Below are positions 52,809 to 61,988 of a stretch of 64,000 nt of DNA, one piece after another. Where the stretch lies: the NCBI RefSeq assembly GCF_000427645.1, contig NZ_KE386571.1:1601676-1665675 (forward strand), read 5' to 3'. Source of the DNA: Sphingomonas phyllosphaerae FA2 (GTDB lineage Bacteria; Pseudomonadota; Alphaproteobacteria; Sphingomonadales; Sphingomonadaceae). The notes below the pieces were generated by a model, which saw only the letters and a program-made list of their open reading frames with translations, did not search any database and was not told the origin of the DNA. The position numbers and the translations under genes were made by a program. The number at the start of each line of letters is the position of its first letter. Position 1 is the first letter of the stretch.

Positions 52809-52970
52809 CGCCCACCCTCCCCGATCAACAACACCGGGCCCGCGCCCTAGATTGTTTTGCCACATGATGAATTTGCTGCTTATAAAATGGAAATGATCTC
52901 GTCAATCGAACCGCGCCGAATTGCCATGGAGCCGCGGGGACCCGCGGAACACGCGACAGGGGGATGGAAT
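52809..52970. promoter_or_regulatory. Divergent promoter region of the rhamnose genes
   Basis: 162 bases separate the dehydratase operon (left) from the rhamnose dehydrogenase gene (right). An AT-rich core with TATAAAAT at 52881-52888 is a candidate -10 element. I see no strong palindrome, and no regulator gene is present in the cluster. Confidence 0.4.
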
Positions 52971-53732
52971 ATGTTGCTGGAAGGAAAACGCGTTCTGATC
53001 ACAGGCGGATCGCGCGGGATCGGGCGTGCGGCCGCCATCGAAGCCGCCCGTCAGGGTGCCGATGTGGCGATCAACCACTTCGACGATCACGTGCACGCCG
53101 ACTCGGTCGTTGCGACGATCCGCGATCTGGGCCGACAGGCGGTTGCCGTCGAGGGCGATGTCGCCGCGCCCGCAAGCGCCACCGCGTTCGTCACCGGCGC
53201 GGCCGAGGCGTTGGGTGGCGTCGACGTCTTCGTCAGCAACGCCGGCATCTGCCCCTTTCACGCCTTCCTCGACATGCCCGCAGAAATGCTCGAACGCACG
53301 CTGCGCGTGAACCTGCATGGCGCCTTCTATATGGTGCAGGCCGCCGCCAACCAGATGGTCCGCCAAGGCAACGGCGGCGCGATCGTCGCAGTGTCGTCGA
53401 TCTCGGCGCTGGTCGGCGGCGAGTATCAGACGCACTATACGCCCACCAAGGCGGGGGTGCACTCGCTGATGCAATCGGCGGCGATCGCGCTGGGGCGGCA
53501 CGGCATCCGTTGCAACTCGGTGCTGCCGGGCACGATCCTCACCGACATCAACAAGGACGACCTGTCCGATCCCGATAAGCGGGAGCGGATGGCGAGCCGC
53601 ATCCCGCTCGGCCGGCTCGGCGAGCCCGAAGACCTTGCCGGCCCGATCGTCTTTCTGGCGTCCGACCTCGCGCGCTACGTCACCGGCGCGGCGCTGCTGG
53701 TGGACGGTGGCGCCTTCGTCAATCTGCAATGA
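52971..53732 (+). CDS. L-rhamnose 1-dehydrogenase (SDR)
   Basis: 253 residues. Cofactor motif ITGGSRGIGRAAAIEAARQG (9-28), then VSNAGICPFHAFLDMP, catalytic Ser in VAVSSISALVGGEYQTHYTP (Tyr-x-x-x-Lys as YTPTK), and PGTILTDINKDDLSDPDKRE. The ending RYVTGAALLVDGGAFVNLQ matches known L-rhamnose 1-dehydrogenases (RhaDH, LRA1) as recalled. It oxidises L-rhamnose to the lactone with NAD(P)+. ATG 52971 follows AGGGGGA; the longer frame to 52857 lies in the shared promoter. It is transcribed away from the rest of the pathway genes. Confidence 0.9.
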   Translation: MLLEGKRVLITGGSRGIGRAAAIEAARQGADVAINHFDDHVHADSVVATIRDLGRQAVAVEGDVAAPASATAFVTGAAEALGGVDVFVSNAGICPFHAFLDMPAEMLERTLRVNLHGAFYMVQAAANQMVRQGNGGAIVAVSSISALVGGEYQTHYTPTKAGVHSLMQSAAIALGRHGIRCNSVLPGTILTDINKDDLSDPDKRERMASRIPLGRLGEPEDLAGPIVFLASDLARYVTGAALLVDGGAFVNLQ

Positions 53733-54216
53733 GCGAGCCGGTGGCGACGCGGAGTACCTCGCCGCCGCCGCCTTCATCAGTCCGCTGCGTTGCTATACTT
53801 GATTTGACTGGCCGACGGGCAGCGCGACAAACTCGGGCCTTGAGCGGTCCTGAGATCCGGCGGTCTGCCCAAAGCTCGACCCTGCGCTAACGACACCCCG
53901 AAAACCGCCGTTTGAAGAAGCGCCAGCGGAAGCTGGAGAAGTGACGCGACCGGCACGAGCGGTCCCTAAACCCTTCAACGTGAACGCCAATCCATGCAGT
54001 GCCGATGCTGCGAATTCAAAGAAGATGCCTTATAACAGCCATCGCTGCGCATGCATTGCTGCCGACGCTCACCGCGATGCACCAATATAGTTCGCCTATA
54101 CATCAATATCATATTATATTTAGCAACACTCGTTTGACACCGCCCCGGCCTTATTACAAACTAACACTAACAGGTCGGTCAGAGCGCCGATCATCTGTTT
54201 TGCAGGCGGGGGCTTC
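53733..54216 (+). other. 484-base spacer before the large RTX protease
   Basis: No gene is recognised. From about 54080 to 54180 the sequence is strongly AT-rich compared with the rest of the window, with TTGACA at 54134-54139 as a possible -35 element. The promoter of the metalloprotease gene probably lies here, and GGCGGGGG precedes its ATG. Confidence 0.45.
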
Positions 54217-57200
54217 ATGAGCAGCGTTACGATCACAGACAATCTGTTCTCGTTCGGCACGGCCGGCGATACCGGTGCGGTTGCGGGATGCGGCTGCGCC
54301 TTCTGCGCGGCGATGGCGGGCAGCGGTGCGGTCACACCGCATGTCACGAGCGACGCGGCGATCGCCCGCAGCGGCGCGGAAATGATCACCCAGCACTATT
54401 CGGACCAAGGCTTCTACTACTACAGCGGCGACCGGAACATCGACGCGGTCCTGATCGGCTCGCGCTGGACCGCGACCACGCTGACCTTCTCGTTCCCTGG
54501 CAGCGGCAGCGTCTACGGCGCCAATTACGATTCGGGGGAGAACACCCTGCACCTGCCATTCAACGACGCGCAGAAGGCGGCGGCGCGGCAGGCGTTCGAT
54601 CTCGTTTCGGGCTACACCGGGCTGAAATTCGTCGAGGTGGCGGCCGACGGCCCCGAGCGTCCGACGTTCCGCCTGTCGTCGACGGCGGCGGCCAACGTCG
54701 GGTCGGCGATGGGCTATTTTCCGCACACCACCGAAAATCTCGGCGGCGACATCTGGTTCGGCCGCACCGCCCAACCTTATTACGAGACGCCGCAACGCGG
54801 CAACTGGGGCTTCGTCACGATCATGCACGAGATCGGGCACACGCTCGGCCTCAAGCATGGCCATTCGGACTATACCGACGAAGATCTCGGCTCGTTCTTC
54901 GGTCTCGACGAAGCGTTCCACGGCACCCGCGCGCTGGAATATGATCGCGACGGACAACCGTGGTCGATCATGTCGTACACGACCTCGCCCAACACCTCGT
55001 CGGTCTTCAACGGCGATCAGCAGAACCAGGCGCAGACGTACATGATGTACGACATCGCCGCGCTTCAATATCTTTATGGCGCCAACTACACGACCAACGC
55101 CGGCGACACCGTCTACCGTTGGGACCCGAATACCGGGGCGCTGTCGGTGAACGGCGTCTGGCGCGACGCACCCGCCGGCAACAAGGTGCTGGAAACCGTC
55201 TGGGACGGCGGCGGCAACGACACCTATGATTTCAGCAACTACACCGGCAACCTGTCGATCGATCTGCGCCCGGGTGAGTTCTCGACGCTGTCGAGCGCGC
55301 AGGTGGCCAACGCGCTCGCGTATGTGGACGGCGATGCCCCGATGATCGGCAACGTCGCCAATGCGCTGATGTATCACGGCAACACGGCCTCGCTGATCGA
55401 GAATGCGATCGGCGGCAGCGGAAACGACCGGATCGTCGGCAACCAGGCCAACAACCGGCTGGAAGGCGGCGCGGGCGACGATCTGCTGGCTGGTGGCGCG
55501 GGCAGCGATATGCTGATCGGCGGCGCGGGCAACGACGTCGCAGATTTTTCAGATGCCAAGTCCGCGATCAGCATCACCTTCAACAACAACACCGCCGACA
55601 TCATCGTCGCGAATGGTGACGATCGCGACGTGCTGCGTCAGGTCGAGGGCGCGATCGGCACCGCGTTCAACGATACGCTGATCGGCGACCGTTCGGACAA
55701 TTTCCTTTCGGGCGGTACCGGCGGGAGCGACTATCTGAACGGCGGCGCCGGTAACGATACGCTGGTCGGCGCCAGCGACACGATCGTCTATACCGATCGT
55801 CCCGACCTGATCGAAACCACACCCTGGAACAACCAGTACGCCGAAGCAGCGCTGAACCTGGACGGCTCGTTCGATCTGGTTCACGCGAACCTTGTCACGC
55901 AGTCCACCGTCCTTCCGCATGCGACGGTGCAGGCGAACGGCCCCGGCGGCGGCGCGGACTATTACAGCTTCACCGCCATCGGCGGGTCGAAGCTGATCCT
56001 CGATCTCGACAACGTGCCCCCCGACTGGACGGGCATCGAACTGCTGGACGCGCAAGGCAACGTGCTCGCGGGCAATTACGGCGTCGACCGCACCGACGCC
56101 GGCAGCCGTTCGGGTGGCGCGCCGTGGCTGGAGGCGCTCATCCCCTCCGATGGCGTCTTCTACGTGCGCGTCGGCGGTGTGTACCGCAACTATACGGCCG
56201 ACGGGACGGAAGTCGACGAGGTGGGCGGTTTCCCGCGCGACATGCCCTATATCCTGAACGTCTCGCTGGAGAATGCGGCGGTCGACGCCAAGGTCACGGC
56301 AGCAGGCTCGGGGCGCTTCTACGGCGGCGATGGTGACGACCTGATCGTCGCGGCGACCGGCGACGACCTGATCGCGGGCGGCGCGGGCGTGGACACCCTG
56401 TCCTATGCCAAGGCCCGCGCCGGGGTGACCGTCGACCTGAACGTGGCCAAGGCGCAGAATACCGGCGGCTCGGGGATCGACACGATCAGCGGGATCGAGA
56501 ACCTGATCGGCTCGCACTTCAACGACGTCCTGACCGGTACGGCCGGCAACAACGTCATCGCCGGCGGCGGCGGGCACGACCGTCTGAACGGTGGCGCCGG
56601 GCGTGATACGATCTCGTTCGCGGGGCTGGATCGCGGCGTGTCCTTCAGCCTGGCCGCACAGGGCAGCGACCAGTTCCTTCAGCCGGGCTCATCGGTGATC
56701 GCGACCGGCTTCGAGGATATTCTCGGCAGCGCCGGCAACGACAGGCTGACCGGCAACGCAGGCGCCAACCGGATCAACGGCGGCGCGGGCGACGACGTGA
56801 TCGTGGACAGCGCCAACGGCCAGTCGAACGGCACCGACACGATCGACGGTGGCGCCGGCTTCGATACGCTCAGCTTCAACACCCATGCCGAGGGCATTTC
56901 CGCGATGCTGACCGGTGGCGGCAGCGGCCGGGTCATGTCGAATTATGGTGCGATGCTCGCCACCTTCACCAACGTCGAGGCGGTCGAAGGCGGTCGGGGC
57001 GACGACATGCTGATCGGCGATGAAGGCAACAACACGCTGAGCGGCCGCGAGGGCGCGGACATGCTCGTCGGTGGCGGCGGTGCGGATACGCTGGAGGGCG
57101 GTTTCGGCGACGACATCATCGACGGTGGCGAGGGCAACGACACCGCGGTGTTCAGCGCCGCGGTCAACCATTACGTCGATCTGGCGCGCTTCGACCGATA

Positions 57201-59331
57201 TGACACCGGCGAGGGAACCGACTGGCTACTCAATATCGAGAATCTGCGCGGCGGGGCCGGAAACGACAGCTTCTTCGGCAACGCCGGGGACAACGTCTTC
57301 TACGATGCCGGTGGTGACGACCTGTACGTCGGGCGCGGCGGCAGCGACACGGTCGACTATTCGAACACCACCCGTCTGCTGCGGGTCGACCTGACGAACG
57401 CGGCGCAGCAGGATACCGTGGGCGGCGGCTCCGACACCTTCGACGGGATCGAGAACATCGTCGGCGGCAATTACGGCAACGTGCTGATGGGCACCGCCGG
57501 CGCCAATCGTCTGGGCGGCGGCAGCGATGTCGACGCGCTGGTCGGCGGTCAGGGTGACGATCGGCTGGAAGGCGGCGACGGCGACGACATGCTGATCGGC
57601 GACGAAACCGGGCTGATCACCACCGCGCTCGCTGCATCAAACAACGACACGCTGATCGGCGGCCGTGGTGCGGACAGGCTGATCGGCGGCGAAGGCGATG
57701 ACACACTGATCGGCGGGTCGGGCAACGATATCCTGATCGGCGGGTCTGCGCGGGTGGTGCAGGCCGGCAACAACTTCAGGATCCAGGGCCTGATCCTGAT
57801 GGACGGCGGGTTCGACACGCTCGATGGCGGCGAGGGCAACGATCTGGGCGTCCTCTATTACGACGGCCGCAAGGAGGCGATCCGCCTCGACATGCACGAT
57901 ACGCAGGCCCGGAACGTGGTCTATGCCGACGGCGTGGAGCATGGATCGGTCACCAGCGTCGAGACGCTCCGCTTCTATGGCGGCGTCGGGAACGACTGGG
58001 TGGAAACCGGTGCCGGCTATGATGTGCTGCAAGGCGGCGCGGGCAACGATCACCTTGCGGCGGGTGCCGGCGACGATATCGTCAATGGCGGCGCGGGCGA
58101 CGACTGGCTGGACGGCGGCGTCGGCGTCGATACCATCAGCTATGCCGGCGCGACGTCGGGCGTGACGGTCGACCTGCGACGCACCGATGCGCAGGATACC
58201 GGCGGCGCCGGGATCGACACTATCAGCAATTTCGAGAACGTCACCGCCAGCGCCTTCAGCGACACGATCTACGGCAATGACGGCGCCAATCTGATCCGCG
58301 ATGGCGTGGGCGGCGACGATCGCATCTACGGCATGGGCGGCGACGATATCCTTGGGATCGCGCGCACCTATGGCCAGCCGGCGCAGACGGTGCTGATCGA
58401 CGGCGGCTCGGGCGACGATCTCGTCGAATATTTCTCGATTCCCGTCTACAACCGCTTCACGTTCCCACGCTTCTATCGCCAGACGGACACCGTGACGCTG
58501 ATCGGTGGCGACGGCGACGACCGGATCAACATCTCCGGTCAGAAGACGGGCTATGTCGATGCGGGTGCGGGCGACGACATCGTCGCGATTGGCGTCGGCG
58601 GGCTCAACCCCTCGACCCTCGAAGTCACGCTGGGCGCCGGACGCGACATCCTGTCGTTCCTCTACGTCGACAATTTCGTCGGCGAAATGGACCGCGTGAA
58701 TATCGTCCATGATTTCGAGACGGGCGCCGGTGGCGACAAGATCGACCTGACGCGCATCCTCGGCGGATGGTACACCGGGGTCAATCCGTTCTCGATCGGC
58801 CAGATGAAGCTGGTTCAGGACGGCGAGAACGTGTTGCTGCAGGTCGACATGGATCGCGGCGGCACCTACTTCCAGTGGCGCACGATGATGACCTTCGAAC
58901 ATACCAAGGTCGAGGATTTCACCGCCGACAACTTCTATCGCGTCGACGGCGACGGCATCTTCACCCCCTATGTCATCGTCCCGTTCGATCCGAAGGGCGG
59001 CGCGGCCGCGCCGAGCGAGTCGATGAACGGCATCCTGCCGCTCTCGAACGCCGTGCCGGACCTTAGCGCGCCGACTGACGGGTTCGACTCGGCGGCCGTG
59101 ACGATCGGCCCCGACACGGCTGCCCAGACCTCCGGCAGCCCGCTGGTCGACGCGTGGCACGACCTTCCCGCCCCCGCCCCCGCCCCCGCCCCCGCCCCCG
59201 CCCCGGCGGCGCCTGCGGCCACCACCGCCGGGTTCGACACCGGCGACGTCGCGGTCGAGCCGGTGTTCGAGCATGTCAATCAGTGGAGCCGCTTCGCGCT
59301 GGACCTGCACAGCCAGCTGCACATGGCCTGA
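54217..59331 (+). CDS. Giant M10 (serralysin-like) metalloprotease with many RTX calcium-binding repeats
   Basis: 1704 residues. There is no Sec signal, as expected for type I secretion. The zinc site is MHEIGHTLGLKHGHS (His204, Glu205, His208, His214), and the Met-turn is SIMSYT with Met252. After residue 390 come blocks of GGxGxDxxx repeats (SGNDRIVGNQANNRLEGGAG, GGAGSDMLIGGAGNDVADFS, and many later ones to about 1480), separated by a PPC/PKD-like region at about 525-690. M10-type C-terminal segments lie at about 1490-1560. The tail has a pure Pro-Ala run at about 1650-1665 and ends HSQLHMA. The catalytic domain is intact, so a secreted calcium-stabilised protease is likely. Type I exporter genes are not in the window. 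N-terminal CGCAFC is unusual for this class. Confidence 0.88.
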   Translation: MSSVTITDNLFSFGTAGDTGAVAGCGCAFCAAMAGSGAVTPHVTSDAAIARSGAEMITQHYSDQGFYYYSGDRNIDAVLIGSRWTATTLTFSFPGSGSVYGANYDSGENTLHLPFNDAQKAAARQAFDLVSGYTGLKFVEVAADGPERPTFRLSSTAAANVGSAMGYFPHTTENLGGDIWFGRTAQPYYETPQRGNWGFVTIMHEIGHTLGLKHGHSDYTDEDLGSFFGLDEAFHGTRALEYDRDGQPWSIMSYTTSPNTSSVFNGDQQNQAQTYMMYDIAALQYLYGANYTTNAGDTVYRWDPNTGALSVNGVWRDAPAGNKVLETVWDGGGNDTYDFSNYTGNLSIDLRPGEFSTLSSAQVANALAYVDGDAPMIGNVANALMYHGNTASLIENAIGGSGNDRIVGNQANNRLEGGAGDDLLAGGAGSDMLIGGAGNDVADFSDAKSAISITFNNNTADIIVANGDDRDVLRQVEGAIGTAFNDTLIGDRSDNFLSGGTGGSDYLNGGAGNDTLVGASDTIVYTDRPDLIETTPWNNQYAEAALNLDGSFDLVHANLVTQSTVLPHATVQANGPGGGADYYSFTAIGGSKLILDLDNVPPDWTGIELLDAQGNVLAGNYGVDRTDAGSRSGGAPWLEALIPSDGVFYVRVGGVYRNYTADGTEVDEVGGFPRDMPYILNVSLENAAVDAKVTAAGSGRFYGGDGDDLIVAATGDDLIAGGAGVDTLSYAKARAGVTVDLNVAKAQNTGGSGIDTISGIENLIGSHFNDVLTGTAGNNVIAGGGGHDRLNGGAGRDTISFAGLDRGVSFSLAAQGSDQFLQPGSSVIATGFEDILGSAGNDRLTGNAGANRINGGAGDDVIVDSANGQSNGTDTIDGGAGFDTLSFNTHAEGISAMLTGGGSGRVMSNYGAMLATFTNVEAVEGGRGDDMLIGDEGNNTLSGREGADMLVGGGGADTLEGGFGDDIIDGGEGNDTAVFSAAVNHYVDLARFDRYDTGEGTDWLLNIENLRGGAGNDSFFGNAGDNVFYDAGGDDLYVGRGGSDTVDYSNTTRLLRVDLTNAAQQDTVGGGSDTFDGIENIVGGNYGNVLMGTAGANRLGGGSDVDALVGGQGDDRLEGGDGDDMLIGDETGLITTALAASNNDTLIGGRGADRLIGGEGDDTLIGGSGNDILIGGSARVVQAGNNFRIQGLILMDGGFDTLDGGEGNDLGVLYYDGRKEAIRLDMHDTQARNVVYADGVEHGSVTSVETLRFYGGVGNDWVETGAGYDVLQGGAGNDHLAAGAGDDIVNGGAGDDWLDGGVGVDTISYAGATSGVTVDLRRTDAQDTGGAGIDTISNFENVTASAFSDTIYGNDGANLIRDGVGGDDRIYGMGGDDILGIARTYGQPAQTVLIDGGSGDDLVEYFSIPVYNRFTFPRFYRQTDTVTLIGGDGDDRINISGQKTGYVDAGAGDDIVAIGVGGLNPSTLEVTLGAGRDILSFLYVDNFVGEMDRVNIVHDFETGAGGDKIDLTRILGGWYTGVNPFSIGQMKLVQDGENVLLQVDMDRGGTYFQWRTMMTFEHTKVEDFTADNFYRVDGDGIFTPYVIVPFDPKGGAAAPSESMNGILPLSNAVPDLSAPTDGFDSAAVTIGPDTAAQTSGSPLVDAWHDLPAPAPAPAPAPAPAAPAATTAGFDTGDVAVEPVFEHVNQWSRFALDLHSQLHMA
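59168..59213 (+). repeat. CCCGCC microsatellite coding a Pro-Ala run
   Basis: Within the protease gene a 6-base unit (CCCGCC) repeats about seven times, encoding alternating Pro and Ala. Each gain or loss of a unit keeps the frame, so linker length can vary without ending the protein. Confidence 0.85.
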
Positions 59332-59359
59332 CCGCAGAGCGACACGGTCGAAAGGAAAG

Positions 59360-59389
59360 ACGCCGCGACAGCAATGCCGCGGCGTTCTT
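59360..59389 (+). terminator. Probable terminator of the RTX protease gene
   Basis: ACGCCGCG (59360-59367) pairs exactly with CGCGGCGT (59378-59385) over a 10-base loop, followed by TCTTC. It lies 29 bases after the protease stop. The T-run is weak. Confidence 0.6.
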
Positions 59390-60041
59390 CGGCTCCATCT
59401 ATTGGGCGGGCGGTGCCGCTAACATAGCGCCGTCATCACGACGCCGGGCGGCTAACGCACGCGCATCCTGTCGAAGGTGATGCATGCCCAAAGCTCGCTT
59501 ACGCTTCACGCGTTCTTCCTCGCGACTTCCTTCAGCACCGTATTTTCGAGCATGGTGCCCGCCAGCAGCGAGAGCAACGGCGGAGAAGATCGTGGGTAGC
59601 GATCGCAGCGGGTGGCGGCGCGAAGGCGCAACCACTCAAACAGCGCGGCGATATCCGTGTTGTCGATAACCGGGCGACCCGAGGCTCATTGCGTCACGTA
59701 ATCGCTCGACCTGCCCTGCAACTTCAAACACGACGTTATTAGTCGAGCGTGAACCCCCTCGCTCCCATGGACTCTGTCGAAACCGACCAACCGCACGCGC
59801 TCGCCGCAGCCGTGTTCCCGGTTCTCCCGCTACTCGGCGGGAGAGTGGCCTTGTTCCTGAGGGTCGGCCGGCTTCTCATCCAAGGCGAGGGCCAGCTTCC
59901 GGCGCTCATTTGGCCGCGATCTGCTCCCCGGTTTGCCTCGTCTCCTTCATATCCAGCTCCTTGCCCGCATGCCCATGCACGACCAGAGGTAGCGGAGCAT
60001 GATCTCGTGCCACTCTAGCGGGCGTCAGGCGTTCAGCTTTC
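59390..60041. other. 652-base spacer with an IS3 relic
   Basis: Apart from the IS3 OrfA tail at 59506-59568 no gene could be supported. A frame at 59749-60018 has low-complexity, Pro-rich content and no ribosome site. The region looks like degraded insertion-sequence and gene residue. Confidence 0.45.
59506..59568 (-). mobile_element. IS3-family OrfA tail fragment
   Basis: On the minus strand 20 codons read LLAGTMLENTVLKEVARKNA and stop at TGA, like the coiled C-terminus of IS3 OrfA ('LLA..MLEN.VLKE...K'). The rest of the element is not recognisable. It may derive from the same type as the relic at 47511-47582. Confidence 0.5.
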
Positions 60042-60326
60042 ATGCGGAAGAACAAGGGCAGCGGCGCCTCCGACGAATACTCGCACGGTCGACGCGACGG
60101 ACTCAGATTGGCTCTCGCGGTGCTGGCTGCCGAGGAGGCTAAATGGGCATCGCTGCTCGGCGAAAGCAGTTCTTGGCGGACCAACGCCACACGCGAGGTA
60201 CGGCACAAAACGTTGCAGGTCGCACAGACCCGATTGCGCACCGCACTGAACCGGATCACGCCGAAAGGCGATGTGTCGATTGTGGATGAGGAACTAGCCG
60301 GCGCGCTGAAAGAGATTGGTCTCTAG
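60042..60326 (+). CDS. Small hypothetical helical protein
   Basis: 94 residues: a polar start (MRKNKGSGASDEYSHGRRDG) followed by Ala/Leu/Glu-rich helices (LRLALAVLAAEEAKWASLLG; TLQVAQTRLRTALNRI) and an acidic end. No domain is recognised and no clear ribosome site precedes the ATG, yet the helix-forming pattern is protein-like. It lies alone between decayed DNA and a convergent gene, so it could also be a residue of something longer. Confidence 0.45.
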   Translation: MRKNKGSGASDEYSHGRRDGLRLALAVLAAEEAKWASLLGESSSWRTNATREVRHKTLQVAQTRLRTALNRITPKGDVSIVDEELAGALKEIGL

Positions 60327-60490
60327 CCGGATCATCACCGACTGCCTGTCCCACGATCCAAGTCTCGTCTACTTGGCGAAGTGCGGCTTCGAGGCTGCAG
60401 CAACTCGGCCTCGGACGCTCATGGTGCGGAGAGCGCTTCTCAACTCCGGACGTCCGTTTATCCGCGACGTAAAAACTACTGATGCCAGCG

Positions 60491-61330
60491 CTAGTGTGGG
60501 TAACGAAACGCAATCTCGTACAGGCCGATGGCCACCTCAAAAGCGATGAGCCCAATTACGGACAATTCAAGACGCAACGAGCGTTTGTCCTGCACCAAGT
60601 CCAGCAACCACTCGGCTGAATCGCCGAGCATCTCGAGCTTGCGCTCGATGGTGCGCGTGCGATCGCCCAGCTCATATTCGGCTTCGAGGCGTCCATAAAG
60701 ACGGTCGAGCTCCGGATGCTCCCAGAGCAGATCCGGCTTCTCGCCGATCCGCGCGCGTCCGACGACGCGGTGCTGAGCGGAGAGGACGCTGCCGATCTGG
60801 CGCATGATCTGACGGATGGGAAGATGGGCGCGGCCATGCTCCCGCATGTCGGTGAGAAGTGGCTCGATCCGGTCGAACGCGTCCTCGATGCGCATCTCGT
60901 CACGCGCGAGGACCACGGAGCGCGCGAGAACAGTGGCTGCGAGCAGCAGCCGCTCTGGCGTTGCTTCTCGCAGCCGGATACGTCCGTCGGCGGATACGGT
61001 TTCCTCACCTTCGTCACGCAGTTCGATGCGGGCAGTCTCAATCTCCGGGGTCGCCGGCGGATCGACGGCGTGTGGCGCGACTTGCGCAAGGATCAGCGCC
61101 TCCTCCGCAGGCGTTGCGCCGACAAGGACGACGGCGCCGTAGCGGAAGACAAACGCGCCTGCCCCCTTCAGCTCGACCGTCTCGGGATCGCCGAAACCGG
61201 CGAGCGCGCGCATATCGATACGCGTGCCCAGAAGATGCGCGCGCATCTCGACCTGGTCCCCTCTTCCGGGCAGCGGTGCGACGAGCGCCTCCGGCACCCC
61301 GGTCGGACGCAGCGTCTGTGTGTCGGTCAC
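60491..61330 (-). CDS. RMND1/YagE-family (DUF155) membrane-anchored protein
   Basis: About 279 residues from GTG 61330, which follows AGAGGA by seven bases; ATG 61336 and GTG 61396 are alternatives. The N-terminal half has GTRIDMRALAGFGDPETVEL and VFRYGAVVLVGATPAEEALI, and the C-terminal half has helices with LLWEHPELDRLYGRLEAEYE and LLDLVQDKRSLRLELSVIGL, ending in a TM segment. This matches the Rmd1/YagE (DUF155) family, related to the mitochondrial translation factor RMND1. The bacterial role is not established. It sits alone, converging with the small ORF before it. Confidence 0.85.
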   Translation of the reverse strand: MTDTQTLRPTGVPEALVAPLPGRGDQVEMRAHLLGTRIDMRALAGFGDPETVELKGAGAFVFRYGAVVLVGATPAEEALILAQVAPHAVDPPATPEIETARIELRDEGEETVSADGRIRLREATPERLLLAATVLARSVVLARDEMRIEDAFDRIEPLLTDMREHGRAHLPIRQIMRQIGSVLSAQHRVVGRARIGEKPDLLWEHPELDRLYGRLEAEYELGDRTRTIERKLEMLGDSAEWLLDLVQDKRSLRLELSVIGLIAFEVAIGLYEIAFRYPH

Positions 61331-61532
61331 GAGCATATCCTCTTTATCGAGCAACTCTCGAGAGCGTCTATGTTCCCGACGATCCGGCGCAGTCACGCCC
61401 CCGTCAACGACGATGTTGATATGCCGCTAAGACCAATGAACCACATCCGTCATGCCTCGTTGAGAAGGCCTAAGCGAAACAGTGAGTTGGCGATGATCGC
61501 CGACGCGTACATCGCCGGTCGCGGAGGGCCAC

Positions 61533-61967
61533 ATGACTGAGCTGACGTTGCACGAACTATCGCGGAAGATGGCGAAGCTCGATTTTGCCATGCTGGCCAC
61601 GCGTTCCTCCGCTGGCGCGCTCACGGCGCGGCCCATGAGCAACAACGGCGACGTCGAGTACCGGGGTGACAGCTATTTCTTCGCCTACGACGATTCACGC
61701 AAGATCTCCGACATCCGCGATGACCCCGCGGTGACGCTGAGCTACACCGGTGCCGCCGGGATGCTCGGCGGTCCGCCGCTGTTCGTCGCGGTCGAGGGAC
61801 AGGCGGCGCTGATCGAGGACAAGGCGCAATTCGAGGCGCATTGGACCAAGGACCTCGACCGCTATTTCCCGGATGGGATCGACACCCCCGGCGTCGTCAT
61901 GATCGTCGTCCGAGCGGATGTCATCCGCTATTGGGACGGCAGCGACGAAGGCGAGATCGCCGTTTGA
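61533..61967 (+). CDS. Pyridoxamine 5'-phosphate oxidase-like / general stress protein 26-type protein
   Basis: 144 residues with a split-barrel FMN-binding fold: MAKLDFAMLATRSSAGALTA (first strands), RPMSNNGDVEYRGDSYFFAY, DDPAVTLSYTGAAGM, and GVVMIVVRADVIRYWDG at the end. It resembles general stress protein 26 family members, which bind flavin but whose reaction is mostly unknown. CGGAGG lies seven bases before the ATG. It is diverged from the RMND1-like gene. Confidence 0.82.
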   Translation: MTELTLHELSRKMAKLDFAMLATRSSAGALTARPMSNNGDVEYRGDSYFFAYDDSRKISDIRDDPAVTLSYTGAAGMLGGPPLFVAVEGQAALIEDKAQFEAHWTKDLDRYFPDGIDTPGVVMIVVRADVIRYWDGSDEGEIAV

Positions 61968-61988
61968 GCCACGTTGCGGGGGCCGACG

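Noticed and set aside
53793..53990. A 65-codon minus-strand frame in the spacer after the rhamnose dehydrogenase gene
   Set aside because: Short, Gly/Ser-rich, with no ribosome site and no family resemblance.
55400..58700. Regularly spaced short repeats that could resemble a CRISPR array
   Set aside because: They are coding GGxGxD calcium-binding repeats in one continuous frame, with varied sequence and no conserved repeat-spacer pattern.
59749..60018. An 89-codon plus-strand frame
   Set aside because: No ribosome site, Pro-rich low-complexity content and no motif; it lies in decayed DNA.
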